Notes: generated by a model not told the origin, from the sequence alone. Shown: positions 50,307 through 62,700, counted from the stretch's first letter. The stretch is DNA of 64,000 bases from Populus alba (GCF_005239225.2 NC_133295.1:620001-684000); one strand, 5' to 3'. Translations and numbers: made by a program.

Positions 50307-53300
50307 TTATTTGGTGTTAAACCAATCTATAATACCTTCAGGTCCCATAATTAAAGTAGTGCCAGTAGCCATGAAGAACTTATTTGCAGACTTGAGCCAA
50401 TTTGAGAGGCGATAAAGAATTAAGGAGAAAATATCTTCGAAGGTCGCAGTTCCATCATTGAAGATTACCTTGTTCCTCATAAGCCATATACTCCAGCTAA
50501 CACAACAAGAAAGCATAGACCAAGCCTTACGCTGGAATTTTCTGAACACTAGGTTGGGCCATTGATGTAAAAGATCATCCACACAGCAGGGAAGGCAACC
50601 ACTAATACCCCACCAATCCAAGAATTTCATCCATAATTTCCACACTGGTCTACAATGGAGGAGAAGATGATTTGAAGTCTCAATCTCATTTTCACAAAAG
50701 ATATAAAAGGCTTGATCAACTGGGATTATATTACGGCAAAGTAAGAAATCCTTAGTGCACAGTCTATTCTGAACAGCTAGCCAAAGAAAAGATTGAACAT
50801 TAGGAGGGACCCCTTTTTTCCATATCGAAGCCTTGAAAGTTCTAAGCCCTGGATTCACAATCCTGTCAATAAGTAAAGAACAAGTTTTAACTGTATACCC
50901 TTCATCTGTTGAAGAGGACCAGACTTTTTTTATCTAAAGTTGTTGCCTTTATTCGAAAGCTTTCTAGAGATGAGAGAAGGTAGACGACCTGCTTAGTTTC
51001 AAAGAGGAACAATTGTCTCCTCCAAGCTAACTCCCACTTCCATTCTCCTTGCTCCCAAATTCCCATGTCAGCAATTGTGGCATTCGGTTTAGTGGTAAGA
51101 ATGTAGAGTCGTGGGTAGATGACTTTCAATGGAGAGCTATCAAACCAAACATCAGACCAGAATCGAGTCAGAGAGCCATTTCCCACTACAAATCTGCAAT
51201 TATTGGCTACAGCTGAAGAGACAGAGTCTGTTGAGGTCATAAGGGATGTTATATCCCTCCAGATACAAGACAATCTTCTACTAAAAATAGGGAAACCATT
51301 TTCAATCACCAGCTTGAATTTGTTGAATATCATCTTCTTCCACAGCTCATTACCAGGAAGAGAGAGCCTCCAAATCCGCTTGAAAAGCATTGTTTTATTC
51401 TTGGCTATCAATGACCCAATCCCAAGGCCACCCCTATCCTTATCTCTAACAACCACGCTCCATTGGACTTTGCAATTTTTTCTCATTTTTACAGTTCCCG
51501 ACCATAAGAATTTGCGTTGGATGGAAGTAAGTAAGCGACACACACCTTTTGGCATAAGGAAGATGGACATGAAGTACAAAGGAAGGGAGTTCAACACACT
51601 TTTGATAAGGCAAATGCGACCGGCTATGCTTAACATTCTCCCTTTCCACGAAGTGAGTTTCTTTCGAAACTTATCAATGACGGGTTTCCATGTTGAAATC
51701 CTTCTAGGGTTAGACCCCAAAGGCATTCCCAGGTAATTACATGGAAGATAATCATGCCTGCAGTAAACTGATTTTGCAAACTCATCCAAGCAAGAGTCAT
51801 CAACATTGATTCCTATAAGAGAACTCTTAAAAAAATTAATGTGCAAGCCTGAGCATAGAGCAAACCACCTTAAGACTCTTTTAACTGACTGGAGGGCATG
51901 CAAACTAGCTGGCATAAAGACAAGAGTGTCATCTGCATATTGAAGGTGACTTAAGAAGTTATTAGAGCCAAAATCAATACCCTGAAAGATGTCTGAGGTT
52001 GCCGCACATTGAAAGAGAACAGATAGACCTTCAGCAGCAATATTAAAAAGAAAGGGAGATAGGGGATCACCTTGCCTAATACCTCGCCCCACTTTGAACT
52101 CTGGGGAAAGAGAGCCATTGACTAAGACTGAAACCTGACTAGTAGACAAGCAGGAGGAAATCCACCCTCTCCATTTAGCACCAAAACCCATGTAAGTCAT
52201 CACCTCATCAATGTAATCCCATAGAACTGAATCAAAAGCTTTTTGGAAATCAACCTTGAAGATGAGACCCGATCTTCGACTTCTTTTTAGATCATAAACC
52301 ACTTCATTAGCTACCACAAAACCATCAACAATTTATCTGTCTGCTATAAAAGTAGTCTGATTGTCACTAATCAAGCTGCTTATTACTTCCTTTAATCTGC
52401 TGGACAAAATCTTCGCAATAATCTTGTAAATACCATGGATCAAACTAATGGGGCGATACTCTTTGAATTCCATAGTAACCTTTCTTTTCGGCACCAAAGT
52501 GATATACCCCTTTCAGCATAGACCCTGTTCTAAAAAATTCAGTGATCAGGTCCAATAAGTCTTCTGCAATAAAATCCCAAGCGAGTTTATAGAATTTAAA
52601 ATTGAAACCATCTGGACCAGGACTCTTAGAACCATCACAATCCCACACACATCTTTTAATTTCATCCAATGTCACATCTTGCTCTAGCCAAAAAGACAAC
52701 TTTGAATTTAACCTTTTAAAACCTACAGGACCCATCTCTGCTTTCTTCCTAATTGGAGCTCTATACAGATTATAAAAATAATCAACAGCTGCAGATTTGA
52801 TTTCTGGTAATGACCGGAGTTCAGCCCCCTTATGATTGATCATCATAATATGAGATTTGGCTCTTCTGAAGTTAGCTATCAAATGGAAAAACCTGGTATT
52901 ACGGTCCCCTAGCTTGCACCATAACTGTCTAGATCTCTGCCTCCACTTGCATTCAACTCTATTACTGTAGGTCCATTTATCCTTTATAAGAGATTGAAGC
53001 TTGAGGTGATCTAAGGGACAAAGAGGATCAGCCTCCTGTTTTCTCTCTAGATCATCAATTTGGAAAATCACAACTTGAAGCTTGTACTCCTGATCACCAA
53101 AATCATCTTTGTTCCATCGCCGAAGTTGAGCTGCTACAAAGCTAAGTTTCTTAATAAATCTGAAACGTTCTGGGAATGTTGTACACCCATCAAACCAAAA
53201 GCCTCTAATAATGTTTTTGAAGTTAGGAAATTGAAGCCAACAGTCCAAAAATTTAAAAGGCCGATAAACGTTCTCTAGGAGGGAATCAGACACAAGCAAG

Positions 53301-53966
53301 GGGCAATGGTCTGACATTTCTCTGGGTAATCGATGGAGCATTACATTTGAGAATTGTAGAAGAAAGGATTCATCTGAGAAAGCACGGTCTAGTTTGCTCA
53401 TCAAGCAATTCTTGAACCAAGTAACCTCCAGCCAGTTGATACTCAATAAGGTGACAAGAATCCAGAAAATTCCTAAAAGCTGAAGAGCCCTTGATATGAA
53501 GATAGCCACTGCTTCTATCAATCTGATTCAAAGTCTCATTAAAATCTCCCACCATCAACCACGGAATAGGGAAGGCATGTCTAAGGATACACAAGTTCTT
53601 CCAAAGATCCCTTTTTTCTGACATAGAACAAGGGGCATAAACACCAACAATAGCACAGATAAAACCACTTTGCATATGCTGACCGTATAGACCAATCCAC
53701 CCGTAACCATATTCAACAGATGAAACCTGAAATTTAGTATCATCCCAAAGAGCAATCATACCCCCTCTACTACCTTCAGCCTCGTTACAAGCCCAATTAA
53801 CATTGCTATTATTCCAAACACGAAAAATGAGAGAGTCTGTGCAAGTCTTAATTTTAGTTTCTAGAAGAAAGCACACTTCAATATTATGAATATCAATAAG
53901 CCTACCCACAGCCCGCAATTTTCCAGCCCTACCCAGACCACATAAGTTCCAAGAGAGAACCTTCAT
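50307..53966 (-). pseudogene. LINE 2 ORF2 (endonuclease-RT), broken
   Basis: It starts MKVLSWNLCGLGRAGKLRAV at 53966 and has endonuclease motifs 'FLLETKIKTC', 'WLMVGDFNETL', 'SKLDRAF' and 'EMSDHCPLL'. Frameshifts lie near 53425 and 52500. A TAA at 52333-52335 falls inside the RT block 'FIADR*IVDGF'. RT then continues with 'KVDFQKAFDSVLWDYIDE', 'RQGDPLSPFLFNI', the catalytic 'QYADDT' and 'NYLGMPLG'. A further shift near 50910 separates the zinc-binding C-terminus, which ends 'EGIIDWFNTK' at 50307. Layout and sequence are close to LINE 1 ORF2. Confidence 0.85.
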
Positions 53967-54012
53967 AAAGAAAATAGAAAAAATCCTAACCAAAGCAGAG
54001 GAAACAAAGGAC

Positions 54013-56118
54013 TTACTGGACAGCCCTCCAGTCAACCTCCTCTTGTTGAAGCTGTTTTCGAATATCTCCTTCAAAAGCATAAAGGTTGGAATTGTCCCCA
54101 ATAAGCAAAGCTTCCCCAATCTGGACCATACCCTGAACTTCTCGATCTTCTGAACTCACAATAGCTTCTTCATCTCCTAATTGCATAGATCCTGTTATAC
54201 AAAGATGTTTATGAGAATCCCCAACATTTTGAAAATGGCGTCTATTCCCCATGTGAACATCTGAGTCATCTGTAGATTCTTCTATGTCATCCGCGTGTCT
54301 TTGTAAAGTCCCATGAATTGTTAAAAGTTTTGTCTTTCTTCGTCTTGATTAAAATTTCACTTAACTGTTGTCCTGTTGAGTAAGATCTCTAGAGTTGGTA
54401 TACATAGTAGAACCCAACTTTAGGGGTTGGCTTGGTTCATCCGTTTGGGGCCATGTATCTTGAATTGGCTCATGGGCCAAGTCATAATTGGAGCAAGAAA
54501 ATGAGAAGGTACTATCAAGGGAGTCAGAACAGTAAGTACCCAAACTAAGCTGGGCTTCTACCATAAGGGGGTGGCCCGAAGTAACAAGACCAAGGTCCAC
54601 CGAATGATGAGCTTGAACATTAGAGTCTTGCACCTTGCTAACATCGGCAACATAGTTGCTAGTGGTGCTGACGTGATGATTTAAGTTTTGAGTATATCCC
54701 AAAATTTCGGGGAAAAGATCTGTAGACATTGTTGGGAAGTGGACTTGCCCCCCTAGTTGTTGCAGTGCATTTATGATGACAAGAGAGCTGTTGTCTTGGA
54801 GCCTAGTTGGAGCCGAATAGGAAGCCTCCCTATAAGCTGTATCATCAACTAGATGTGGTTTATCAGTTGCCGCCTCTTCACAATTTGAAAAAGATTTCAT
54901 TTTGTCCCCCGTATCAAGCCCCACGTCATGAGTAGTTTCAACTGAAAAATTTGCTATAGTTCCATCCGAACTAGATTCATAGCCACCGGTTGTGGACCCA
55001 TCTTCCAAAACTAAGTTACTATGGAAGGTGTCCATGGAGTAGCAAATTGACTCAGCCATGGGATAGTGAAGACTGTCGATTTCGTCAATATGAATGGTAT
55101 ATTCTTCCCCATCAATGTGCAAGATGATTGTCTTCCTTATATCTTCATCACTTCTTGTACTAAGCAGTAAGCGTAAAGATACAAGGGCTGAGCGTCTGAG
55201 GCCTAAACGGTCAAAGCCAATAATATCTCCTGTAGATCTGAGAAGAGTTGCTAGACAGTTTCTGTTCCATCCAACTATTGGCAATCCTTGTATGGAGATC
55301 CATGCTAACCTATCAATGGCACAATCCGTAGAAAGCCATGGCCTTGTATCATCAAAATATTTGTCCCAATAAGGCAAGTCAGCCTCAAAAGCTTGCATCA
55401 TGGAGGGATGATCTTCAAATAGGATCAGAACCTGTGAAGCACCAAGAAACCTCATTCCGGTTGATTGAATGTCACAACTAATAAGGTCATCTTGAATCTT
55501 TCCATAGTCTACACCTGCAGATATGGATGCAAGCAAACAATTGTTCCTCCATGATATGTCTTGTGGTTTTGGAGAGTAAATGACAGTTTCTTTCATCGAA
55601 TCAAGTTCAGGCGGCTTTTGAGGAAGACAAGTTTCTTGCGCAGACATTAGATGGTGCGGGGTATCCATAGTTTGCAGAACTGTTGCATAGGTTCGGTGAT
55701 CTCTTGTTCTAAAAGGTGGGCTTTTCAGTCTAGCTACAGGTTTAAGGGGATTTTGTGGGATTTTGCCTTGTGTGTGTCTTGTTTCAAATCTTGCTAAGTT
55801 GACCCGCAACTTGTAAGAGTCAAACCAAATATTATTTAAGCTGCGTAGTATATCATCAGTTGAGTCTTTAGAGAAAAGGGTACAAAACCCAAATCGCCTT
55901 CCAGCTTTGTTTGGTTTTCTTGCCATAAAAAGGCTTTGAACAGATCCAATTTGGAGAAGACGAGCTCGAAGATCATGATAGGAAAGGTAACTTGGATATC
56001 TCTCCAAGTAGAACTTATGTGGTTGAGGGTGGTGTGTGTGGGACAGGGGACGTGGAGGTGGATGGATTTGGGTGTTTTGGTTGTTTGAGGGATGTTCATG
56101 TTGATGTTGGATGGCCAT
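54013..56118 (-). CDS. LINE 2 ORF1, RRM-type RNA-binding protein
   Basis: An open frame of 585 residues (56118-54361) starts MAIQHQHEHPSNNQNTQ. It has an RRM at about residues 35-115: RNP2-like 'KFYLERY' and RNP1-like 'RRFGFCTL'. A DUF4283-like region follows near residues 225-340 ('AWISIQGLPIVGWNR'), then a long polar, low-complexity part. In plant L1 elements this protein binds the element's RNA. The stop after 'TQQDNS' probably reflects one frameshift near 54350. In the shifted frame the protein continues ('EESTDDSDVHMGNRRHF') to 'QEEVDWRAVQ' at 54013, about 50 bp before ORF2. Expression is not known. Confidence 0.75.
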
Positions 56119-56240
56119 GGTTTTTTGGAGAGGTTTTTTTTAGGCTAACAAGTCTTTCTTGCCCAAACCAGGTGATATGGCTGCAATTATTTGTCTGCTC
56201 TCCTTTTCCTTCTTCTTTTAACGGTTCTTTTTTTTAGGCT

Positions 56241-57120
56241 TATGAACCCTCTTGTTTATGAACATATACAAGGAAGAATAGACATGGCATTACCTATCTG
56301 GCATTGAAATATAAGGTTTGATCCTGCTAGGCTCCTTTTAATAGAGGATATTCCTAGCTATATATCTTCTATTTTCTCATAGGACTGATAGTAATTAGTG
56401 GCTATTATTGCCAATGCCCAAGTGCTTGCATGGAATCTAATCTGATGCACTTATCTAATCACAAATCTTGTAAACTTATCCTGGATATATAGGGGGGAAA
56501 AGAGAGTTTGATTTCCAACAATCTCAAAGTGATATTGTTTCAATAAACTTGATTTTATCAAAATAGAATACTCCATATTATATTAAAGACAAAGGATAAT
56601 ATAGAGTATTAAAAAGACTTGTAATATTGCACAGTTCTCCTAGAGCGAAGATGGGAAAGCATTTTGCTATACTTTCCTAGTTTGACTTCTTTTGAGTTTT
56701 TGTGTGCGTAGGCTTTTTTTTTTTTTTTTTTAGGTCCATATATCACTGGGCTTTTCATGTGAGTTGATTTAGCCCTACTATGATTGAACCGTCAATACTA
56801 AACTCTAGAATTTCTATATTTTGATGGAGGTTACATCACTTACGTAATATTTAATTGTGCAAAGTCATTAGATCTCCATTGCTTGGCGTAATTTTTACTT
56901 GACTTGGTTTCCATCCGTCTAGACACAGCAGTTAATTAGTGGGACATTATTTTGCACAATTTTATTTTTACTTTATTTTTTATTATTCATATTATGTTTA
57001 ATTATTTGAGTGTTTTTAGTTTTTAATATAATAAAAAAAAGCTAGGTTTACGTGCTAATTTATTTTTTATTTATTATACCTCACTCAATTTCTCATTTCC
57101 ATTTTGTTTCCCTTGCACTT
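56241..57120. other. Non-coding region with RLP-flank repeats
   Basis: No gene is recognised. The stretch 56765-56850 repeats the end of the 34985-35470 module. The stretch 56865-56995 is the inverted copy of module A (230-350), with 'gcttggcgtaa', 'ccatccgtctagacac' and 'agtgggacattattttgca'. Confidence 0.55.
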
Positions 57121-57720
57121 TAATCCAACAATTTAACCGTCGATCCTTCTCCTTAAATTTTCTCTGCTCCAATTCAAACGTCGAGGAAAAGGCTGTTTTT
57201 CTTTATATCTTTTTGACCAAATTACAGCCTGTTATTATACGAAAACTAAAGTTCAATTATTGGAGTGTTTTTAGTTTTTAATATAATAAAAAAGTAAAGT
57301 AATATAATTAAAAAACTAATATATTTTCACGAGTCGCAATACCATCTCCAACTCATTTTGAATTTTTTTTCCATCTACAACTTATCCATGTTTAATTTCC
57401 ATTAATGAATTAATATTGCCGCGTTTCCAACACTCCCTCACTCTTGATAGTCAACGAAGGGACCAGCTAAGGAAACTTGATAGTCTTGTATTTGAAATTT
57501 GGTGGGTCGCCCAGCTAAGGAAACTTGTTTCATGCTTCTCCCAGGAGACAAGTTTTGGTTCAGGAAATTATTAATTTCAAAGTCTTTCGCTGCTCCAATT
57601 CAAACGTCGAGGAAAATGCTGTTTTTCTTTATATCATGTTGACTAAATTACAGCCGGTCATTATACGAAAACTAGAGTTCTATTATTGGAGATTTTTTTG
57701 TTTTTTAAAACAGTTAAAAA
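57080..57720 (+). pseudogene. Decayed RLP 5' remnants, two copies
   Basis: The blocks at 57085-57260 and 57585-57700 share 'tgctccaattcaaacgtcga' and 'ggaaaa(g/t)gctgtttttcttt'. The first also has 'ctcatttccattttgtttcc', 'cttgcactttaatccaacaa' and 'ttctcc'. These lie in the order and spacing of the signal-peptide and 'LLQFK' coding region of the intact RLP ('ctcttccatttcc', 'ctccttcaattcaaac'). The reading frame is lost. A third copy is at 59470-59720. The assignment to RLP is an inference from weak similarity. Confidence 0.45.
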
Positions 57721-58730
57721 AAAGATAAAGTAACACAGTTGAAAAAAATAAATAAAAAAACTAACACACTTTCACATATCACAAATATCATCTGCAACTT
57801 ATTTTCAAGTTCTCGTACTTTCTCTTCTCACCCTTAAAAACACCCCAAATTGCTCTAAAACACTCATCTCTCTACATCACCCATCTTTTTTCTCCTTTTT
57901 GTTATATTTTAGTTAATAATTCATGCATTTTGATTAACTTAAAGATATTAATAAATTAAAATTTTTATTTTATTGAGTTATTTGATAAAATATCTATAAT
58001 TTAAAAATATTATGCTTTCATAGTAGTATCATTGTCAATATTGATAATTGTATCACTTATAATAGAGGAAGTCATAATGTAACATCCTCAATTATAAATA
58101 TCATGAAATCTCAAATATTTTTTTATTAATGTCAAGTATTGAATAATATGTTTAAGATTATGATATTTTTTTATAAAAAAAAATTCGGTAGAGTTTCTTT
58201 TATTTTTGTTAGTATCAAATTATCGACAACACTTCTATTATATGTCATTCCAACTTTCATCTTGATCCAATCATCCTGGATCACATCTCATTCATCAAAT
58301 AATATCTCAATACTTATATTTACCAATATATTCAAGTCTCATAATATAAATTAATAAGTCAACATAAAAATATTATTAAAACAATTTGAAAGATAAACAA
58401 ATTCATTACTAAAAAGTAATAAATGTTAACTAACTATATATATGCATTTAGACTACATGAATACAATATTAATATTAAGAGTTATATTGTCTTAAAACAT
58501 CTAATGTATTCTACTACATGAATACGTTGTTTAAAAAGGATTGTAATCCTTTTAAACAATGTAGAGTAAATTATTAGTAATAAAATATGATGATTATTGT
58601 TCTTATTTTAGACTCTTTTCTAAATTATGTCTTCCATTATCTTCAAATTCTAATTTGATTAGATTCATCCATGTCAATTTCTCTAAATACACCAGACCAA
58701 TACGGGTTTTGCATCCTCGTATCATCCAAA
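57721..58730. other. AT-rich non-coding region
   Basis: No coding sequence is recognised. Parts of 57800-58060 are repeated at 59810-60055 ('catctctctacatcac', 'ttgattaac', 'aagatattaataaatt', 'catt(g)tcaatattgataatt'). A near-perfect palindrome lies at 58525-58562. Confidence 0.5.
58525..58562. repeat. Palindrome (hairpin)
   Basis: 'ttgtttaaaaaggatt' and 'aatccttttaaacaa' pair around a 2-base centre, with one extra A in the left arm. This may be a small foldback element or chance in AT-rich DNA. Confidence 0.7.
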
Positions 58731-58734
58731 CACG

Positions 58735-59230
58735 AGACTTCATCTCGATTAATGCATTTAATTCTTCTAAAATACCAATCCACCATTTCTCACTCCTCCT
58801 TCTTCTCTTTTAATTCACTCTTTCTTCTGAAATCTCAATATTTTGTTTCTCTGTAATTGTAATCACTTTTATACAGTTTTCTATCAACGGTTCCTAAGAA
58901 TCACTTCTTTATCCTTGAGGTACTATTTGTTTTTATGTTTAAAAATTATTTTTAAAAAAATTTAAATTATTTTTATTTTTTCTTTGCTGTAAATTAATAT
59001 TTTTTTTATGTTTTTAGATTATTTTGATGCGCTGATGTCAAAAATATTATTTTGATGCATTGCGGACCAGAGCCTTTGCATAAATTTCTTTTTTATTTGA
59101 CTTAATTATAACTTAATCCTAGCTAGTACCTAGTTTTGCAAAACTATACATTAAATCTCTATAATTTTAATCGTATTTATGACATAATTATTCTAGATTA
59201 TTTGTACTCTAATCAACACTTGTCAAATGA
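58735..59230 (+). repeat. Second copy of the 0.45-kb direct repeat, with insertion
   Basis: It matches 34985-35400 in order. Between 'atccttgag' and 'agagcctttgcata' it holds an extra ~145 bp (about 58919-59063) of AT-rich sequence ('tttttatgtttttagatta', 'ttttgatgcgctgatgtcaa'). The extra piece is a short dispersed repeat inserted after the duplication, or lost from the other copy. Confidence 0.7.
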
Positions 59231-59259
59231 CTATATAATTATTTTTAATATGATTAGTT

Positions 59260-59730
59260 AATTTTCTTCATAATAAGAAACACCAATTAACTATGATGTA
59301 AATCAATACAGTGGTGTTCCCATTCCTAGTCAATGAAGACTTTTGGATAATGAAAATATAGATATAATAGGCAAAGTCATTAGTGCTGCCTTATTTTGCA
59401 TACATATAATCTGTGGTCTTGCTGAGTTTTGAGTCAAGAAAGCTAAGTCTACGAACTACTTTATTTTTTATTCATTATCCCTCGCTCAATTTCTCATTTC
59501 CATTATGTTTCCCTTGCACTTGAATCCAACAATTTAATCATCGATCCTTCTCCTCAAATTTCTCCTCTTCAACTCAATTATGAGCTCATGAACACGATCT
59601 TTCGCTGCTCCAAATTCAAAACGTCGAGGAAAAAGGCTGTTTTTCTTTAATTCTTTTTTGACCAAATTACAGCCGGTCATTATACGAAAACTAAAGTTCA
59701 ATTATTGGAGATTTTTTGTTTTTTTACAAA
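59260..59730 (-). repeat. Inverted module B and a third RLP 5' remnant
   Basis: The stretch 59260-59470 is the reverse complement of 840-1050. From about 59470 the plus strand repeats the decayed RLP start block ('ctcatttccattatgtttcc', 'cttgcacttgaatccaacaa', 'cgtcgaggaaaaaggctg'). No frame remains. Confidence 0.55.
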
Positions 59731-60861
59731 TTAAAATAAAGGGTAAAGTAACACGGCTACAAAAATAATTAAAAAACTAGCCTCCACTCATTTTGAATTT
59801 TAAGCTCTCAAAACTAACTCCCTCCCCCTCACCACACGCATCTCTCTCTACATCACTTATCTTTTTCTTTTTTTTTATTATATTTTTTAGTTGATAATTG
59901 ATGCACTTTGATTAACCTTAAGATATTAATAAATTATAATTGTATTTTGTTGTGTTGTTTGAAAGAATATTTATAATTTAAAAAATATTAAACTTTTATG
60001 GTAATATCATTGTCAATACTGACAATTGTATCAACTTTATAATAGAGGAAGCCATGAATTCCTAACTACTACATCAAAACATGCCCCTTAATGAATTATC
60101 AAGAATGTTATGTTATCGACTTGGCTGAAATATGTTTAAAATAGAAGTTAAAATTATTTGGAGGACGTTGCAAATCAGGGTTAGTCCAGCTCGTTATGTT
60201 GGTATACCAATTTATAGTGATATAAGTGTGAAATTAATGTTTGGTTTTGCGAGGATCAATGGGATTAATATGCTAGAGCTCTACCTAAATAGTAGACATA
60301 GATGAGCTCGTTATGTTGTTTATGTAAATTGTGTTTTGATGTTAAAAAACTAGTTATTTGTGATTGTGCGAATTGATGTTTTTTTTTTTTGTATGAAATT
60401 GATGACATAAAAGTCTTTCTCTATTAGAGAATTCGTAGATATTATCTCCGACATGCAAGTTGCAATTGAACGTCTGAATAAATTTCTTTATATTTTGGGT
60501 TAATGATAACTTAGTCCTAATGGTTTTATAAACTAAACATTTAATCTCTATATTTTTAATTGGATTTATAACTTATAATTTTTATATATTTCATACTATA
60601 ATTTTATCAATTTTTTATTTAAAATAGAAAAAAATAAAAAATCAAAGTATATAAATTGAAAGATTGATAGAAAGAGAAGTGTTTAAAAAAATATATTACT
60701 AAATTAAAGTATATAAATTGAAAGACTGATAAGAAAGAGAAGTATTTAAAAAAAAAACAAAATATTACTAAATTAAACATGATCAAGATTTGTCAAATAA
60801 CTATTTAATTATTTTTAACACTACAAGAATGAATTAATTTAAGAAAATCAGCAACCCGTAA
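59731..60861. other. AT-rich non-coding region
   Basis: It repeats parts of 57800-58060 and of 35230-35340 ('taacttagtcctaa', 'catttaatctctatattttt'). Two tandem phrases 'aaagtatataaattgaaaga' lie near 60640 and 60710. No gene is recognised. Confidence 0.5.
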
Positions 60862-61913
60862 CTCTACCAGAAATTCGCTAAATACCAACGAACATACCGA
60901 CGGAATTTTTTCTGTCGGTAATTTTCGGCCGAAATCACCGACGGAAAATATTCGTCGGTAATTAGGTCGGTAATTACCGACAGAAATAGGCCGTCGGTAA
61001 TTACCGACCGAATTACCGATCGAAAATTCAGAATTAATGAAAAAAGGGCGGGCGGTGGCGCGAGGGTTTTGGCGGGTGATTTTTCCGACGGAATCACCGA
61101 CGGAATTAAAAACTGGGGCCCGTACGCGTGATGGGACCTGTTCACCGTCGAACAATACCGACGGAATCACCGACGGATTTGAAATGCCAGATCCGTACCG
61201 GTGACGTGACCGGTGCACCGTTAAAAATACCGACGGAATCACCGAGGGATTTGAATAGCAGGTCCGTGCGGTGACGTGTCGATTGCCCGTCAGAATTACC
61301 GACGGTTTTTTGCCGACGGATTTAACCGACGGAATAAAAAACCGTCGGTAATTCCGTCAGCAAAAGTGAATATATGGCCACTCTGCCGACACTCTCCTCC
61401 CCCATTTCTCCTTCTTCTTCCTAATCCTAACCCTCCCCATCTGCAAAATAACCAGCCCCCCCTCACCCCAAAACAAAAATCTTTCTCATCTCAGCACAAC
61501 AAGTTGTATTTGTTTTATGGTCACAACATCCGTGTTCTGATTTACCGACGGATTTTATCATTTTTTGTAAGTAATTCTATCTTTTAAAATTTTAACATTT
61601 AAATGTTAATTTTATTGTTTTTTTAGTATATGTATTTTTTTTTAGTAGATGTGCATGTTTTATTGTTATTTCTCAAACAAACTTGTAGTATATGAATGTA
61701 TAATTTTATACTTGTTATGGTTTGTTTTAGATTTTGTAAGATTGTATTTGTTTGAAAATTGTTAAACTTAATTTGTAGAATTACCGAATTACATGTTGTG
61801 TTTTGAAATAATTAAGAGGTTGCTTAATTAATGGGTCCTTTTTATAGAGGTTCGATAGAAGTCATGGATGATCGTTCATGGATGTATCTAGATTCACCCC
61901 AAGGATTGCGGAG
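60862..61913 (+). mobile_element. CACTA (En/Spm) transposon, 5' end, interrupted
   Basis: A degenerate terminus CTCTACCAGAAATTCGC (the expected first bases CACTA read CTCTA) starts at about 60862. About 20 subterminal copies of ACCGACGG(A) / (C)CGTCGGTAATT follow in both orientations up to 61560, the hallmark of plant CACTA elements. A CT-rich leader follows, and then an open start at 61831/61864 that reads 'MDDRSWMYLDSPQGLRS', the beginning of the transposase-associated domain. The frame is cut at 61913 by an LTR that starts TGTTGTAACCC. The rest of the transposon must lie beyond that insertion. Confidence 0.8.
61831..61913 (+). pseudogene. CACTA transposase start, cut by LTR element
   Basis: Two in-frame ATGs (61831 and 61864) precede 'DRSWMY', the conserved opening of the Transpos_assoc domain of En/Spm transposases. 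After 'PQGLRS' the LTR begins. Only about 28 codons are present in the window. Confidence 0.7.
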
Positions 61914-62700
61914 TGTTGTAACCCATTTTTGGGTCCCCACAAAAATAAATAAAATAAATAGCCAAAAGAGGCTAGAAAAATAACGGAAGGCAGAAGCACT
62001 CAGAAAATGGTTAGAAAACTGGTCAAGGAGTATAAAGATACAAAGATTGGATTTTTGACAGTATTTTCTTGAAGGATGAGAGCCCTATTGAGAAGGAAAT
62101 TTTGAATTTTGAGGAGAAGCCCAAATTTGGATGTTTATGGACTTAATTGGATTTTATTTGAATTTGATTGCAAAGAAAAAATTGATTTTTAAGTCAATTT
62201 GGGCTTTAATTAGAAGAAATTAAAGTTCTGGGGCCAAATTATGATTTTTAGGAATTTATTAAGTCAAATCAGGGGCTTAATTGCATAAATATTGAAGTTT
62301 AAGGGCCAATTAGGGATTTAATTGAGAAAATCCGAAAACCAGGGACCAATTTGGAAAATGTGCCTTAATTTACTGTTCACTTTCTTCCTCAAAAACGCTG
62401 CCTGAGTGGCTGCTTTCCAGGCGAGTTTTCCGGCTCGTGTGGCCTCCAAATCCGACAAACCTTACACCAACATGTTCACATGCAACCCTTTATCCCGGAG
62501 AATGGTCCGGTCGGTCGAAAAAGTTAGAAACGGCTCCGTTGAGTGGCTCGAAGTGGCCACCTCGGGCAGTTCACAGCCTTGAGCTGCCAAATTTGGCAGC
62601 TCGAGGTGCACACTTTGAGCCAACGATTGAGATGCTTCCCAGCTGAATCAAGGGCTGAAATTTTTCCCCAACGTATACAAGATTTCCCTCTTCCACTTCC

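Larger units (their letters stand above)
50109..56240 (-). mobile_element. L1-type LINE 2, near full length
   Basis: The 3' end is at a short T run (50109-50115) followed by a tail region resembling that of LINE 1. ORF1 (RRM type) and ORF2 (endonuclease, RT, zf-RVT) are both recognisable end to end. A pyrimidine-rich 5' UTR with two 'ttttttttaggct(t/a)a' phrases runs to about 56240. ORF2 has a nonsense codon and frameshifts, so the element cannot move on its own. The 5' boundary is approximate, and no target duplication was identified. Confidence 0.85.

Noticed and set aside
51119..51736. 205-residue plus-strand frame
   Set aside because: It lies antisense to the LINE 2 reverse transcriptase and has no independent homology.
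60819..60829. Perfect CACTACAAGAA, the classic CACTA terminus
   Set aside because: The surrounding sequence ('aataactatttaattatttt' before, 'gaattaattt.agaaaat.agcaac' after) matches host-like sequence at 37440-37500 and 39500-39545 that has no transposon. The transposon homology begins later, at 60862 (CTCTACCAGAAATTCGC), so this match is probably chance.
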